A stretch of 64,000 nt of DNA from UBA7672 sp965279085 (GCA_965279085.1 OZ257149.1:2542001-2606000); one strand, 5' to 3'. Shown: positions 1 to 8,940, counted from the stretch's first letter. A program made the numbers and translations. Notes: a model not told the origin generated them from the sequence alone.

Positions 1-2
1 AG

Positions 3-791
3 ATGATCCGCGAGGCGGATACGCGCATCGACATCATGGGCATCGCCAACCTTGCGCTGGCGCTGCATCCAGATACCGCGGAAACGCTGCGCGGGCGCGG
101 CGAAGCTGTCGAGATCCGCATCCTGCAGTGCGCGCCGGCCAATACCGGGCTGGTTTCCCTGCTTGGCGCGCGCAGCGACGAGCTGGGCGCCATCCTGCGC
201 AAGATCGAGCAGGCGGCCGAAGCTTGGCGGCGCATCGCCGAGACTCCGGGACTGGACCTGTCACTCTCCATCCGGCGGGCACAGGCGTCGCTGCCTATCG
301 CCAGCGCGCTGATCACGGACCGGGCCGTGGTAGCGACGCCCTACATGCGCAGCCGCTCGACGTCCGAAAGCCCAACGCTTCATGCAAAGGCCGACGACGC
401 CTACCACGCGGCGATGAGCGCCGAATTCAACCTGCTCTGGGGCGAAGCCGCGCCGATCTTCCGTGCTGAACGCTCGGCGTCGAACGGGTACCCCCGCACG
501 CATGCCGTCAATGGGCGCGCGGCCGAAAAGGCGACAGCCTACTGGGCCCACAAGGCGCCGGCAGCGAAAGCGCCTGCCCCGACTGAAATCTCGCCTGTCG
601 TTGAAGCGCCCAGTTTGGAGAACATCTCGAACGAGAATGCGCCGGACGGCGCGGTTCATTTCCGGCTGTTTGGTTCGCCTGACAAGAATGATGCCTCCGC
701 AGGCGAGTCCGCAGGCGTGAACGCCCCGCCGAAGCCGAAAGCAATGACCATCAATGAGCGCGGCCACGCGATTATCCGATCGGTCTGCTGA
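3..791 (+). CDS. Unrecognised protein, probably 5'-truncated by the window edge
   Basis: The frame is open from the first bases of the window, so the true start may lie upstream; the ATG at 3 is only the first visible one. About 262 residues are seen. Residues 1-150 look like a compact alpha/beta domain (IDIMGIANLAL, then VEIRILQCAP and SALITDRAVVATPYM), followed by a Pro/Ala-rich, probably disordered tail from about residue 175. The pattern faintly recalls DUF5919 or phospholipase-D-like domains, but I see no HKD motif and do not assign a function. The gene ends about 90 bases before the GMC oxidoreductase and need not be in its operon. Confidence 0.6.
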   Translation: MIREADTRIDIMGIANLALALHPDTAETLRGRGEAVEIRILQCAPANTGLVSLLGARSDELGAILRKIEQAAEAWRRIAETPGLDLSLSIRRAQASLPIASALITDRAVVATPYMRSRSTSESPTLHAKADDAYHAAMSAEFNLLWGEAAPIFRAERSASNGYPRTHAVNGRAAEKATAYWAHKAPAAKAPAPTEISPVVEAPSLENISNENAPDGAVHFRLFGSPDKNDASAGESAGVNAPPKPKAMTINERGHAIIRSVC

Positions 792-879
792 GGTTTCACT
801 GCGCCTTTTGCAGGCGCGGTTAACCCTGTCCATGGCATATCGCTTGCTCCGCTAACGAGGCGCGCGGAAAGGGACCGGC

Positions 880-2400
880 ATGGCCATTCAACCGAGCATC
901 GACGCTCCAGTGCGATCCTATGACGCCATCGTCATCGGCTCGGGCGCTGGCGGAGCGACGCTGGCCCTGCGCCTCGCGCAGGCGGGCCGCCGCGTGCTCG
1001 TGGTCGAGCGTGGCGACTGGTTCCGGCCGAAGCCTGGGCCAGATTCAGATATCGGTCAGAACGATTATCTCTATGACCTGATCGGTCCGACCGACGACAT
1101 GTCCTATGTCGGCGGCCGCACCAAGTTCTACGGCGCGGCGCTCTATCGCTTCCGCGAGAGCGACTTCCGCGAGACGCAGCATGAAGCTGGCGTCTCTCCC
1201 GCCTGGCCGTTCGGGTATGACGCGCTCGAGCCCTACTACGCCGAAGGCGAAGCGCTCTATCGCGTGCACGGTTCGCCGGACGGCGACCCCAGCGAGCCGG
1301 AGCGCACAACGCCCTACCCCTATCCGCCGCTTCCGCATGATCCCGCCGTGGCGAAGGTGATCGCTCGTCTTGAGTCGAAAGGCTTTCCGGCAGCCCCGAT
1401 TCCGCGCGGCCTCGACCAGGGGCCCGGCGGCGCATGCGTGATGTGCGCGGCTTGCGACGTCCACTTCTGCCGCCGCGACGCCAAGATGGACGCGGAAACA
1501 GCCGCCCTGCGCCCCGCCCTGGCGACCGGGCTGGTCGACCTGATGACGCTCACCGAATGCGAGCATGTGCTTTTGACGCCGGATGGGCAACGCGCCGAAG
1601 GCGTTCTGCTGACCCGCGATGGCAAGCAGCATCGCGTACTCAGCGACACGATTGTTGTCGCGGCGGGCGCGCCGAACTCAGCTGTGCTGCTGCGCCGTTC
1701 GCGCACGGACCGCCACAAGGAAGGCATCGGCAACAATACTGGCCAGCTTGGCCGCCATGTCGGCGCGCATTCAACGGGTACGCTGTTCCCGATGATCAGC
1801 CTCGCGCGTCTTGGCGCGCGGCATACAAAGACGTTCGGATTGAACCAATGGTATAACGGCGCAGCCGATTGGCCTTATCCACTCGGCGTCGCGCAGATCG
1901 CGGGACAGGTTCCGCTGTGGCGCATGGCCGGCAAGCTGAAACAGCCCATCGTGAAAGAGATCGCCGAGCACAGCCTCACCGTGATCCACATGACGGAAGC
2001 GCTTCCCGACGCAGGCACGGGCTGGGCGTTCGACGGCGACAGGATCGGCGCCTTCACGACGCCGCGTCACCAGGCGAAGACCTATGCGAAGATGCGCGAT
2101 CTCACCGCGCAGGCTTTCGGCAAGGCCGGCTATCCCGTTATCCGCGCGCCGCGCCCGGTCGCATTCTGGCACGAGACAGGAAGCGCGATCATGGGCGCGA
2201 ACGAGGCGGCATCCGTCGTCGACACGACCGGACAGGTGCATGGCGTAGCCGGCCTTTATGTCGCCGACGCCTCCGTCCTGCCGACGGCGGGCGCGGTGAA
2301 TACCGGGCTCACCATCATCGCGCTGGCGCTGCGTACGGGCGACGCGATTCTCGGGCGGCTGAAAGCCGTCGCGCCGCAGCGCGCGGCCGCTGAAGCCTGA
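880..2400 (+). CDS. GMC-family FAD-dependent oxidoreductase
   Basis: This 506-residue flavoprotein should oxidise an alcohol or sugar. Residues 14-45 form the FAD-binding Rossmann fold (IVIGSGAGGATLALRLAQAG, then VVERG). The C-terminal GMC block (HETGSAIMG, then VADASVLPTAGAVNTG) carries the conserved His of the active site. A cysteine cluster C186-x2-C189-x2-C192-x4-C197 resembles the Fe-S binding segment of gluconate-2-dehydrogenase-type GMC subunits rather than choline dehydrogenase. No signal peptide is seen. The ATG follows a good ribosome site (GAAAGGGA). No small subunit or cytochrome partner lies beside it, so the electron acceptor and substrate are unknown. Confidence 0.9.
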   Translation: MAIQPSIDAPVRSYDAIVIGSGAGGATLALRLAQAGRRVLVVERGDWFRPKPGPDSDIGQNDYLYDLIGPTDDMSYVGGRTKFYGAALYRFRESDFRETQHEAGVSPAWPFGYDALEPYYAEGEALYRVHGSPDGDPSEPERTTPYPYPPLPHDPAVAKVIARLESKGFPAAPIPRGLDQGPGGACVMCAACDVHFCRRDAKMDAETAALRPALATGLVDLMTLTECEHVLLTPDGQRAEGVLLTRDGKQHRVLSDTIVVAAGAPNSAVLLRRSRTDRHKEGIGNNTGQLGRHVGAHSTGTLFPMISLARLGARHTKTFGLNQWYNGAADWPYPLGVAQIAGQVPLWRMAGKLKQPIVKEIAEHSLTVIHMTEALPDAGTGWAFDGDRIGAFTTPRHQAKTYAKMRDLTAQAFGKAGYPVIRAPRPVAFWHETGSAIMGANEAASVVDTTGQVHGVAGLYVADASVLPTAGAVNTGLTIIALALRTGDAILGRLKAVAPQRAAAEA

Positions 2401-2470
2401 GACCGTTTTCGAGGCAAATCTGTCCGTAAGGGCCGTTGCAGGGCGCAGGCGTGCGGCTAGTCTCGCGCTC

Positions 2471-2716
2471 ATGCTCGAGATGCGCCCGAACTGCGAATGC
2501 TGCGACAAGGACCTCGACCCGTCGGGGACGGACGCCCGCATCTGTTCATTCGAATGCACCTTCTGCGCTGACTGCGCGGAGCACACGTTGAAAGGCAAAT
2601 GTCCGAACTGCGGCGGCGGGCTCGTACCCCGCCCTCCCCGCGCGGCCGAAAAGCTGGCGAAGTTTCCCGGCTCGGCAAAACGCGTCACCAAGCCCAAAGG
2701 CTGCGAAGCCGCCTGA
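2471..2716 (+). CDS. DUF1272 small zinc-ribbon-like protein
   Basis: This 81-residue protein matches the DUF1272 family, whose members start with a short acidic/Cys-rich segment. Eight cysteines arranged as CECC, CSFEC, CADC and CPNC suggest one or two structural zinc sites. The C-terminal 25 residues are basic and Pro-rich, with no evident domain. The function of the family is not known. The gene lies alone between a GMC oxidoreductase and thiE, 70 bases after the first and 40 before the second. The ribosome site is weak. Confidence 0.85.
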   Translation: MLEMRPNCECCDKDLDPSGTDARICSFECTFCADCAEHTLKGKCPNCGGGLVPRPPRAAEKLAKFPGSAKRVTKPKGCEAA

Positions 2717-2755
2717 CATCTTGTCGTCGGCGCGAGCCGGGCGTACTGCACGCCC

Positions 2756-3409
2756 ATGTCGCGTCGCTGCCGCCTTTACCTCATTACGCCGCCCGAAATC
2801 GCGGACATCGCCGCATTCGCGCGCGAGCTGGATCAGGCGCTCGATGCAGGCGATGTCGCCTCGCTGCAGATCCGGCTGAAGTCGCGTGAGGGCGTGCCGG
2901 CGCCGGATCACCATATCCTCGAACTCGGCCAGCATATCATTCCGCGAGCACAAGAGCGCGGCGTCGCCGTGCTGATAAATGACAGGCCCGATCTCGCCGT
3001 CGAGCTTGGCGCGGACGGCGTCCATATCGGCCAGAGCGACATGCCCTACGCCAGAGCGCGCAAGCTGGTGGGTGATGGCGCGATCGTCGGCGTCACCTGT
3101 CACGACAGCCGCCATCTCGCCATGGAAGCGGGAGAGGCCGGCGCGGATTACGTCGCCTTCGGCGCCTTCCATCCGACCGACACCAAGGATCCCGCCGCGA
3201 AGGCCGAGCCCGAGCTGCTCACCTGGTGGCAGGAGATGATGGAGCTACCCTGTGTCGCCATCGGCGGCATTACGGCGGACAACGCCCGTTCGTTGGTGCA
3301 GGCGGGGGCGGACTTCCTCGCTGTTTCGGCGGGCGTCTGGCGCGCTTCCGGCGGCCCGAGCGCGGCGGTTAAGGCTTTCAACACCCTGTTCGACGAACTG
3401 GCCTCGTAA
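2756..3409 (+). CDS. thiE: Thiamine phosphate synthase
   Basis: ThiE joins hydroxymethylpyrimidine diphosphate and the thiazole phosphate to make thiamine phosphate in the cytoplasm. The 217-residue length and TIM-barrel motifs fit: the ND-RPDLAVELGADGVHIGQSD segment (about residues 79-97), a GVTCHDSRHLA turn, the FGAFHPTDTKD phosphate loop, and the late GGITADNA/GADFLAVSAGVW phosphate-binding strands. TenI, which shares the fold, is an alternative, but the HIGQSDMP motif favours ThiE. No other thiamine gene is nearby, and I saw no THI riboswitch in the 40 bases upstream. Confidence 0.88.
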   Translation: MSRRCRLYLITPPEIADIAAFARELDQALDAGDVASLQIRLKSREGVPAPDHHILELGQHIIPRAQERGVAVLINDRPDLAVELGADGVHIGQSDMPYARARKLVGDGAIVGVTCHDSRHLAMEAGEAGADYVAFGAFHPTDTKDPAAKAEPELLTWWQEMMELPCVAIGGITADNARSLVQAGADFLAVSAGVWRASGGPSAAVKAFNTLFDELAS

Positions 3410-3490
3410 GCCGCACCCCGAAGGCGCGAACGAAGCTTGCGCTTTGGCTCCGCCCGGGTATGGGAACGGCGCTAGCCAAGGCTGTTTGAC

Positions 3491-4315
3491 ATGTCCCGTC
3501 CCTCCCCAACCGTCACCGTGATGATGGATGCTGCGCGCGCCGCTGGCCGGCGGCTGATCCGCGATTTCGGCGAGGTCGAGAACCTGCAGGTCTCGCGCAA
3601 GGGGCCGGCCGACTTCGTTTCGGCTGCCGACAAGAAAGCGGAAGAGATCATCCGCAAGAGCCTCGAGAAAACGCGCCCCGGTTACGGATTCCTGATGGAG
3701 GAAGGCGGCGAGATTAAGGGATCGGACAAGACGCATCGCTTCATCATCGATCCGCTCGATGGCACGCTGAACTTCCTGCACGGCATTCCGCACTTCTCCG
3801 TTTCGATCGGCCTGGAGCGCGATGGCAAGCTGCGCGCGGGCGTCGTCTTCGATCCGATCCGCAACGAGATTTTCTGGGCCGAGGACGGCGAAGGCGCTTG
3901 GCTCGACAACAAGCGCCTGCGCGTCGGCGCGCGCCGCAAGCTGTCCGAAGCGGTGGTGACTACAGGCATCCCGCAGCTGGGCGTCAACGGCGCCGAGAAA
4001 TTCATGGAAGAGCTTGTGCGCGTCCGTAACGAGGTCGCCGCGGTGCGCCGCTTCGGCTCGGCGGCGCTGGACCTCGCGTGGGTGGCGGCCGGACGTTTCG
4101 ATGGCTTCTGGGAACGCGGCCTGAGCCCGTGGGACATCGCGGCGGGCTTCGTTCTGGTGCAGGAAGCCGGCGGCACGACCGTGGGCCTCGACAAGCAGGA
4201 CGCACGCAAGGGCTCCTTCGTCTCCGCCAACACCAGCCTCGCGCCAAAACTGGCCGAGACAATCGAAGGCAAGCTGAAGAAACCGGCGACGCACCCGAAA
4301 CTGCGTCCGCTCTAG
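3491..4315 (+). CDS. suhB: Inositol monophosphatase family protein (SuhB-like)
   Basis: This 274-residue protein belongs to the Mg2+-dependent inositol monophosphatase/SuhB family. The metal-binding motifs are all visible: MEEGG (Glu), IIDPLDGTLNF (the two Asp plus Thr) and SPWDIAAG near the C terminus (third Asp). It may dephosphorylate inositol-1-phosphate or a related sugar phosphate. SuhB homologues also bind RNA polymerase and assist rRNA transcription, but that role cannot be read from sequence. It starts 81 bases after thiE. The first ATG is preserved because the helix TVTVMMDAARAAGRR is the usual N terminus. Confidence 0.9.
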   Translation: MSRPSPTVTVMMDAARAAGRRLIRDFGEVENLQVSRKGPADFVSAADKKAEEIIRKSLEKTRPGYGFLMEEGGEIKGSDKTHRFIIDPLDGTLNFLHGIPHFSVSIGLERDGKLRAGVVFDPIRNEIFWAEDGEGAWLDNKRLRVGARRKLSEAVVTTGIPQLGVNGAEKFMEELVRVRNEVAAVRRFGSAALDLAWVAAGRFDGFWERGLSPWDIAAGFVLVQEAGGTTVGLDKQDARKGSFVSANTSLAPKLAETIEGKLKKPATHPKLRPL

Positions 4316-4354
4316 GCGTTTGGCATTTCACCGGCAGGAAGCTAGCCTCGCGCG

Positions 4355-5074
4355 ATGAGCTCGTTCCGCCTCAATCCGGACCTCGACAGGAAGGCCCTGC
4401 GCCGCGTGTTCGACGCGGAAGGCCGCCTTCATGTGCCGAACGTTCTGGATGCCGCTTCCGCCGAGCATCTTCACGAGAAGCTCAGCACCACCCGGGACTG
4501 GGTGTTCGTGTTCAACCGCGGCAACCGGCATTTCGAAGTCACGCAGGAAAACTTCGCGCGCATGCCGAAGGAAGCCCTGATGCAGATGCAGCGCGACATC
4601 TTCGAAACCGCGCGCGACGGCTTCCAGCTCGCCTATGACGTCGTCAACGTCTCGAAGAAAACGGACACGGTGCTGACGCAGGACCCTGTGCTGGTTGACC
4701 TGCACGCTTTCATGAACGGCTCCGACTATATCGGCCTGATGCGTGATATCACGGGACAGGAGCGCGGCGCGTGGTGCGATGTCACCGCCACGCGTTACAA
4801 GCCCGGCCATTTCTGCGAGATGCATGACGACAGCGCCGACGATGGCGAGCGTCTGGTCGCCTTCGTCCTCAACATGACGCCGCGCTGGCGCGTCGACTGG
4901 GGCGGTCTGCTGCTGTTCGTAGACGAACGCGGACACGTCTCCAGCGGCCTCACGCCAGCGTTCAACGCGCTGAATCTCTTCCGCACGCCACAGCCGCACA
5001 CGGTCACGGCGGTTGCGCCGTTTGCCGGCGCGAACCGCCTGTCGATCACGGGCTGGCTGCGGCCGACGGCCTAG
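4355..5074 (+). CDS. 2-oxoglutarate/Fe(II)-dependent oxygenase (prolyl 4-hydroxylase-like)
   Basis: This 239-residue protein looks like a non-haem iron dioxygenase of the prolyl-4-hydroxylase/OFD1-like type. The iron triad is readable as H157-x-D159 (in FCEMHDDSADD) and distal H215 (in PQPHTVTAV), followed 13 residues later by R228, which would bind 2-oxoglutarate. The double-stranded beta-helix core spans roughly residues 135-235. The substrate is unknown; related enzymes hydroxylate proteins or amino acids. Its TAG stop overlaps, on the other strand, the TAG of the convergent YCII gene through a shared CTAG. Confidence 0.83.
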   Translation: MSSFRLNPDLDRKALRRVFDAEGRLHVPNVLDAASAEHLHEKLSTTRDWVFVFNRGNRHFEVTQENFARMPKEALMQMQRDIFETARDGFQLAYDVVNVSKKTDTVLTQDPVLVDLHAFMNGSDYIGLMRDITGQERGAWCDVTATRYKPGHFCEMHDDSADDGERLVAFVLNMTPRWRVDWGGLLLFVDERGHVSSGLTPAFNALNLFRTPQPHTVTAVAPFAGANRLSITGWLRPTA

Positions 5075-5403
5075 TCCCAGTCATAGAACGGGCGAACCTC
5101 GATCCGCCCGGTGCGGGCCACGGGATGGCGCGAGGCGACCTCAACGGCTTCCGCCATGTTGGCGCATTCGAGAATATCGAAGCCGAGAATCACTTCCTTG
5201 CATTCGGCGAAGGGGCCGTCGGTGATGATCTTGTGCTTGCGGCGCACGCGCACGGTCTTCGCTTCGCTCGCGGCGGCGAGCCGATCGCCCATGACGCGCC
5301 TGCCTCTGCTGTCGTTGTCCTCTACCCACGCCTCGACCTCGCCGGGCTTCTCCGGCTCGCTGTCTGGCTCGGCGTCGCTGCAGACCAGCATCATGAAACG
5401 CAT
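5071..5403 (-). CDS. YCII-domain protein (DGPF type)
   Basis: This 110-residue YCII-related protein has the typical start MRFMMLV and the family core TDGPFAECKEVILGFDILEC. The family has a ferredoxin-like fold and is often linked to ECF sigma factors or unknown enzymes; no sigma gene lies here. I start at 5403, because the longer frame to 5460 adds residues not found in the family. The usual conserved His of YciI proteins is in the ASRHPVARTG segment. It is convergent with the 2OG oxygenase and shares CTAG at 5071-5074. Confidence 0.85.
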   Translation of the reverse strand: MRFMMLVCSDAEPDSEPEKPGEVEAWVEDNDSRGRRVMGDRLAAASEAKTVRVRRKHKIITDGPFAECKEVILGFDILECANMAEAVEVASRHPVARTGRIEVRPFYDWD

Positions 5404-5544
5404 CGTTCCGTCCTTTGCCGCGAAAACCACAGGACGGAGAGGCCTCCGCCAACCCGACAATAAGCGATTGAAAAAAGATTCCAGCTCGGTGGCCGCTGGT
5501 TTCGGCGCCTTGCCGCGCCTTTCCGTCCCAAGTAGTTCCAGCTC

Positions 5545-6072
5545 ATGCTGACCCTTCCCGCCGTGCCCGCGCGCGCCACGCTCATGCGCAACCTCTCACT
5601 GGCGCTTGTGGCGCTGGTCATCATCGTGGCCGCCGACCAGTTCACCAAATGGCTGGTGGTCGAGCAGATGAACCTGCGCGAGGTGAAGTCCATCGACTTC
5701 ATCCCGTTCCTCAACTTCCGCATGGCCTGGAATCCGGGCGTCAATTTCGGCCTGTTTTCCGCTGACGACGCGACTGGCCGCGTGCTGATCATCGCGTTCA
5801 CCGCGATCCTCGCGGCCACGATTTTCATTGCATCCCTGTGGAGCCGCAGGCCCTTGTCAGCCATCGGGCTCGGCATCGCGGCCGGCGGCGCCATCGGCAA
5901 CCTGATCGACCGGTTCATTCACGGCGCTGTCGCCGACTTCATCAACATGTCGGGCTTCGGCATCCGCAACCCATGGTCGTTCAACATCGCCGACATCGCG
6001 ATCTTCGCAGGCTTCGCCTTGCTGTTCTGGCCCGCGAAGAAAGATGCGCCTGCGAGCGTCAGCCAGCCGTGA
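5545..6072 (+). CDS. lspA: Lipoprotein signal peptidase (signal peptidase II)
   Basis: LspA cleaves prolipoprotein signal peptides ahead of the lipidated cysteine in the inner membrane. The 175 residues contain about four membrane segments and the aspartyl-protease motifs AAGGAIGNLIDRF and GAVADFINM, each with one catalytic Asp, plus WNPGVNFG. This fits the several lipoproteins in the window (19539, 36050, 45330, 45972). The ATG at 5584 is an alternative start; I keep 5545 because homologues usually have about a dozen residues ahead of the first helix. The 3' end overlaps the convergent ABC transporter gene by 14 bases. Confidence 0.93.
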   Translation: MLTLPAVPARATLMRNLSLALVALVIIVAADQFTKWLVVEQMNLREVKSIDFIPFLNFRMAWNPGVNFGLFSADDATGRVLIIAFTAILAATIFIASLWSRRPLSAIGLGIAAGGAIGNLIDRFIHGAVADFINMSGFGIRNPWSFNIADIAIFAGFALLFWPAKKDAPASVSQP

Positions 6073-7909
6073 ACTGCATCTCGGCCAGCTTTGCATACAG
6101 CCCGCCCGCGCGGACGAGGCTTTCATGGTCGCCCTGCTCCACCACGCGGCCTTGATCGAACACGACGATACGGCTGGCGCGGCGTACGGTGGCAAGCCTA
6201 TGGGCGATGACCAGCGTTGTGCGGCCCTGCGAGGCTTGATCGAGCGCCTTCTGCACCAGCCGTTCATTCGCTGCATCGAGCGCTGATGTCGCTTCATCCA
6301 GCAGCATCACCGGCGCGCCCCGCACAAGCGCACGGGCAATCGCAATACGCTGGCGTTCGCCGCCGGATAGCTGCCGGCCTTTGGCGCCGACTTCAGCTGC
6401 AAGCCCGCCACGCGGCTCGAGGAAGCTGAACGCTTCCGCCTTGCGCAGCGCCTCGCGCACGTCGTCATCGCTCGCATCTGTACGCCCGAAACGGACGTTG
6501 CCCGCCGCATCGCCCGAGAAGATCGGCGCTTCCTGCGGCACATAGGCAAATCGCGCGCGCCATTCCGACGGATCGACCTCGCGCGCATCGAGCCCGTCGA
6601 GCGTGACGCCGCCCGTCTGCGGATCGAAGAAGCGCAGCAGCATCCGGAAAACCGTGGACTTGCCCGCACCTGACGGCCCCACCAGCGCGATCATTTCGCC
6701 GGGCTTCGCTTCGAACGTCACATCGGAGAGCGAAGGCCCCTGCGCGGCAGGATAGGAGAAAGAAACGTTGTCCAGCTTCACATGCCCCGCGAGCTTGGCA
6801 GGCATGGGTTTTGGATGGGCAGGCGCTGCAATGTCGGGGCGCTGTTCGAGGATCTCGACCGCGCGCACGGCAGCGCCCGAGGCGCGCATCGCATCGCCCA
6901 TGACTTCCGCCACGGTCGCAAAACCACCGACGCCGAACATGGCGAGCAGCACGAACTGCATGAACGAACCAACGCTCATTGCGCCCGACTGCACCTCCAG
7001 TGCGCCAATCCAGACCACGCCCGTAACACCCGCGAACATCAGCGCGATGATGATGCCCGTCAGCCAGGCCCGCGCGCCGATCCGCGCCAGCGCCGCCTTG
7101 AAGGCCAGCTCGATTGCTGCGCGGAAACGTCCTTCCCGCTCCTTCTCCATACCGTAGGCCTGCACGAGATCGATGGCGTCGATGGTTTCGGTCGCTTCGG
7201 CAGCAGCGTCCGCGATGCGGTCCTGCGCATTGACGGACAGCTTCCTTACGCGCCGCCCCATGGCGAGGATCGGCAGGATCAGCACGGGCGTCAGCAGGAA
7301 CAGTATTCCCGTCAGCTTCCATGACGTGATGAACATCAGGATCAGCGCGCCGATCGACGTCACGAACGACCGCACCGCCATCGAGAAGGTGGAACCGAAG
7401 AACGTCTCGATCAGCGTCACATCCGCCGTGAGGCGGGAAACCGCCTCGCCGGTCTTGAGCTTCGAGAAATAGGCCGGCGAGAGCGACATCAGCCGCGCAT
7501 AGACATCCCCGCGCAGGTCGGCCGCCAGCCGCTCGCCGAAGCGCGAGAAGAAGTAGAACCGCACGGCGGAGGCAACGCCCAGCGCCAGTGCGATCCCGAT
7601 CATCGCGCCGAAGCCGGCATTGATCATCGCCGGATCGAAACTCTGGAACGCATTGTTGCCCAGCCACTGCACCGGGAAGGTGATGGCAAGGTTCAGCGCC
7701 GCGGCAACGAACAGGAAGATTACGCCCATCACCGCCGTCGTCCGCTGCTTCACGATATAGGGCATCAGCTTGAGCAGCGGCCCGAGCGACTTCGATTTCG
7801 CACGCTCCGGCCCGCCCTCACCCCAGCGCTGGGCGCCGGCAGTACGGTCGAAACTGGCGCCGCTGGAGGAACTGGAAGAGGACCCGGAAGGGCTTGCGCC
7901 GTCGCTCAT
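6059..7909 (-). CDS. ABC transporter, fused permease and ATPase (MsbA-like exporter)
   Basis: This 616-residue half-transporter has a six-helix exporter domain (residues ~50-335) and an ATPase domain (~370-600). Walker A is GPSGAGKST, the signature is LSGGERQRIAIARAL, Walker B is VMLLDEATSALD, followed by an H-loop IAHR. This layout fits MsbA or multidrug/lipid exporters working as homodimers in the inner membrane. The N terminus is unusual: about 35 residues rich in Ser/Gly (a run of eight consecutive Ser) precede the membrane domain. The substrate cannot be told from sequence. Confidence 0.9.
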   Translation of the reverse strand: MSDGASPSGSSSSSSSGASFDRTAGAQRWGEGGPERAKSKSLGPLLKLMPYIVKQRTTAVMGVIFLFVAAALNLAITFPVQWLGNNAFQSFDPAMINAGFGAMIGIALALGVASAVRFYFFSRFGERLAADLRGDVYARLMSLSPAYFSKLKTGEAVSRLTADVTLIETFFGSTFSMAVRSFVTSIGALILMFITSWKLTGILFLLTPVLILPILAMGRRVRKLSVNAQDRIADAAAEATETIDAIDLVQAYGMEKEREGRFRAAIELAFKAALARIGARAWLTGIIIALMFAGVTGVVWIGALEVQSGAMSVGSFMQFVLLAMFGVGGFATVAEVMGDAMRASGAAVRAVEILEQRPDIAAPAHPKPMPAKLAGHVKLDNVSFSYPAAQGPSLSDVTFEAKPGEMIALVGPSGAGKSTVFRMLLRFFDPQTGGVTLDGLDAREVDPSEWRARFAYVPQEAPIFSGDAAGNVRFGRTDASDDDVREALRKAEAFSFLEPRGGLAAEVGAKGRQLSGGERQRIAIARALVRGAPVMLLDEATSALDAANERLVQKALDQASQGRTTLVIAHRLATVRRASRIVVFDQGRVVEQGDHESLVRAGGLYAKLAEMQFTAG

Positions 7910-8057
7910 TTCGCCCTCAAAGCCCTGATTTCCGACGTTTCAGCCGCCCAGCTTGCCAGTCCGGCCCTGTTCGGGTATGAGCCCCGCTCCCGAATTCAGC
8001 AAGGCTCCCTTCGGCGTTAACGCCGCCGGGCCCTCGCGCAGCCGCCAGAGACTTCCG

Positions 8058-8285
8058 ATGAAGAAAGAAGGCCATCCCGACTACCACATCATCAACGTGG
8101 TGATGACCGACGGGACCAAGTACCAGACGCGCTCGACCATGGGCAAAGCCGGCGACACGCTGTCGCTCGACATCGACCCGAAATCGCACCCGGCCTGGAC
8201 CGGCGGCGCAGCCGCATCGCTTGATCGCGGCGGCCGTCTGTCGCGCTTCAAGGACAAGTTCAAAGGCTTCGTCAAAACCACCTGA
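8058..8285 (+). CDS. rpmE: 50S ribosomal protein L31, zinc-independent form
   Basis: At 75 residues this matches L31 (MKKEGHPDYHIINVVMTDGT at the start, and SHPAWTGG in the middle). It contains no cysteine, so it lacks the zinc ribbon of the classical L31 and belongs to the C-minus form. The frame is open upstream to 7953, but the ATG at 8058 matches the family start. It is followed 28 bases later by a strong terminator, so it is a single-gene unit. It is divergent from the ABC transporter across 148 bases in which I see no other gene. Confidence 0.93.
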   Translation: MKKEGHPDYHIINVVMTDGTKYQTRSTMGKAGDTLSLDIDPKSHPAWTGGAAASLDRGGRLSRFKDKFKGFVKTT

Positions 8286-8313
8286 TCCGGTTTTGATGCA
8301 CCAAACACGGGAG

Positions 8314-8340
8314 GGCCCGCGGGAAACCGCGGGCCTTCTG
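8314..8340 (+). terminator. Rho-independent terminator after rpmE
   Basis: A perfect 9-bp GC stem (GGCCCGCGG, loop GAAA, CCGCGGGCC) at 8314-8335 is followed by TTCTG. It ends rpmE and lies 3-4 bases from the end of the opposing DUF1275 gene, so it may also stop readthrough from that side. Confidence 0.85.
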
Positions 8341-8343
8341 CTG

Positions 8344-8940
8344 TCAGGCATCGCCCGGCGCGCGCATCAGCCACGCAGCGCCCGCCAACGCCAGGGCCAC
8401 GGCGGCGGCGAACCACAACCCGGCCAGCCCCACATGTGGCCACGCCATCGCGCCCACCACCGCTCCGGCGACCAGCCCTGTCCACAACAGTGCGTAAGGA
8501 ACCCAGGCGAGGCGCGGTCCGCCGGTAAGCGCTGCCGCCAGACGCTGTCCCAGTTTCACGAGCGTGCCGGTCATGCAGGTGAGACCGATCGATACCTCGC
8601 CATCGCGCTCGAAAGTCGTGTTCTCGGCGCCCATGGCGGCGGCGACGCAGGTCAGGGCGAGATCGCTCCAGCCGAGTCCCGCGAATCCGGCGGCGCCCGC
8701 GAGCATGGCTGCGACCAGCGCCAGCACCACGGGCTTTCGCTTCGCTCCCGCAAACCGGCCGACGAAGCTGCCCACCACCACACCAAGCAGGAATGAGCCG
8801 ATCAGCCGCCCGGCGATCAGCGCCTCCTCGGGCACGCCCGCGATGCCCACCGCGAGCCGCGTGGAATTGCCGCTCATGAAAGAGACAAAGAAGCCGCCGA
8901 GGCTGAGGAAACCGATGGCGTCCACATAGCCGGCCAGCAC
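8344..8940 (-). CDS. DUF1275 (YoaK-like) membrane protein, N terminus interrupted by an in-frame TAG
   Basis: The 198 visible residues match DUF1275: AGYVDAIGFL, then FVSFMSGNSTRLAVG, about six membrane helices and a basic loop. The function of the family is unknown; it is sometimes compared with permeases. The open frame begins at GTG 8940. Immediately upstream, in frame, come TAG (8943-8941) and then 15 sense codons back to an ATG at 8988 that has a good GGAGGG ribosome site. Those codons read like the normal N terminus (MLQHRRNDIALAVGS). A TGG-to-TAG change would explain this. Translation might restart at the adjoining GTG, but the first helix would be shortened. It could equally be a pseudogene or a sequencing error. 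Confidence 0.8.
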   Translation of the reverse strand: MLAGYVDAIGFLSLGGFFVSFMSGNSTRLAVGIAGVPEEALIAGRLIGSFLLGVVVGSFVGRFAGAKRKPVVLALVAAMLAGAAGFAGLGWSDLALTCVAAAMGAENTTFERDGEVSIGLTCMTGTLVKLGQRLAAALTGGPRLAWVPYALLWTGLVAGAVVGAMAWPHVGLAGLWFAAAVALALAGAAWLMRAPGDA

